Source: Marchantia polymorpha subsp. ruderalis (Eukaryota > Streptophyta > Marchantiopsida > Marchantiales > Marchantiaceae). Taken from it: a stretch of DNA of 64,000 nucleotides. Position 1 is the first letter of the stretch, and every line of letters starts with the position of its first letter. The DNA is taken from contig AP031353.1 in the NCBI GenBank assembly GCA_037833965.1, positions 1,428,501 through 1,492,500 of the forward strand, written 5' to 3'. Shown here piece after piece: positions 63,760 to 64,000 of the stretch. The notes below the pieces were generated by a model. That model did no database searches, had not been told where the DNA came from, and worked only from the letters and a program-made list of their open reading frames with translations. A program made the position numbers and the translations under genes.

Positions 63760-64000
63760 TACAACCTCATCATGATAGGACCCCTTAGGTATCGACTATT
63801 GTTGTACAGATGATTGTTTGCACCAGCCATTCACAATTGAAGTCTTCTTTCCTAGATTAGTTCTTACTCAATTTTGCGAAGTTTTTCCTCTGGGTGCCCT
63901 TGGTTATCCCACCCATGTATATATTGAGGAGCCCAGAGTAATGTACAGCAGTGTACGGCTGTGACGACATTGTCTTGTAACGAGTTTGTCAACAAGCAAA
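63760..64000. other. 3' flank of the M16 protease gene
   Basis: Probable 3' untranslated region running to the window edge. No further gene seen. Confidence 0.6.

Noticed and set aside
1-64000. tRNA, rRNA, snRNA, known conserved plant microRNAs and CRISPR arrays
   Set aside because: No T-loop/acceptor pairing, no familiar mature microRNA sequence and no regularly spaced repeats were seen by eye. A tRNAscan/Infernal run would be decisive.

Overview
The window reads as nuclear DNA of a land plant, most likely a non-seed plant such as a bryophyte. Coding is split by short GT-AG introns (about 90-620 bases, one of about 1.46 kb). The encoded proteins match plant families closely: a plant-type SEN54, a PTS2-bearing ACX3-type acyl-CoA oxidase, and a plastid-type histidinol-phosphate aminotransferase. 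There are no operons, ribosome binding sites or bacterial signals. I cannot name the species from sequence alone.

Seven protein-coding genes can be supported, and six could be rebuilt exon by exon with matching phases. From left to right they are: (1) a 2-oxoglutarate/Fe(II) dioxygenase, minus strand, 221-2489; (2) histidinol-phosphate aminotransferase, minus, 9763-13046, whose first splice junction is uncertain; (3) the tRNA-splicing endonuclease subunit SEN54, minus, 17555-18505, an uninterrupted reading frame; (4) an alpha/beta hydrolase with a plastid-like leader, plus, 21532-24057; (5) acyl-CoA oxidase 3, plus, 27582-33523, 15 exons; (6) a START-domain lipid-binding-type protein, plus, 45475-50549, 9 exons; (7) an insulinase-type M16 metalloprotease with a C-terminal membrane segment, plus, 55665-63759, 21 exons. 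They have unrelated housekeeping or metabolic roles (histidine synthesis, tRNA splicing, peroxisomal beta-oxidation, proteolysis) and I see no joint pathway.

The spaces between genes are of two kinds. Some are strongly AT-rich with almost no open frames (about 5.3-6.8, 13.5-15.2, 19.0-21.1 and 52.0-53.85 kb). Others are GC-rich blocks with CT/GA microsatellites directly upstream of genes (44.2-45.47 and 54.7-55.66 kb). A third such block at about 36.6-37.5 kb has no recognisable gene beside it. About 12 kb (33.5-45.5 kb) and about 7 kb (2.5-9.7 kb) hold no gene I can name, only small inverted and tandem repeats and a few doubtful reading frames.

I did not find a convincing new multi-gene system. 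The observations most worth checking are the orphan promoter-like block at 36.6-37.5 kb, the tail-anchor-like last exon and GC-AG intron of the M16 gene, the TTACC/GGTAA-dense patch at 24.9-25.4 kb, the G-box cluster upstream of ACX3, and several strong inverted repeats.
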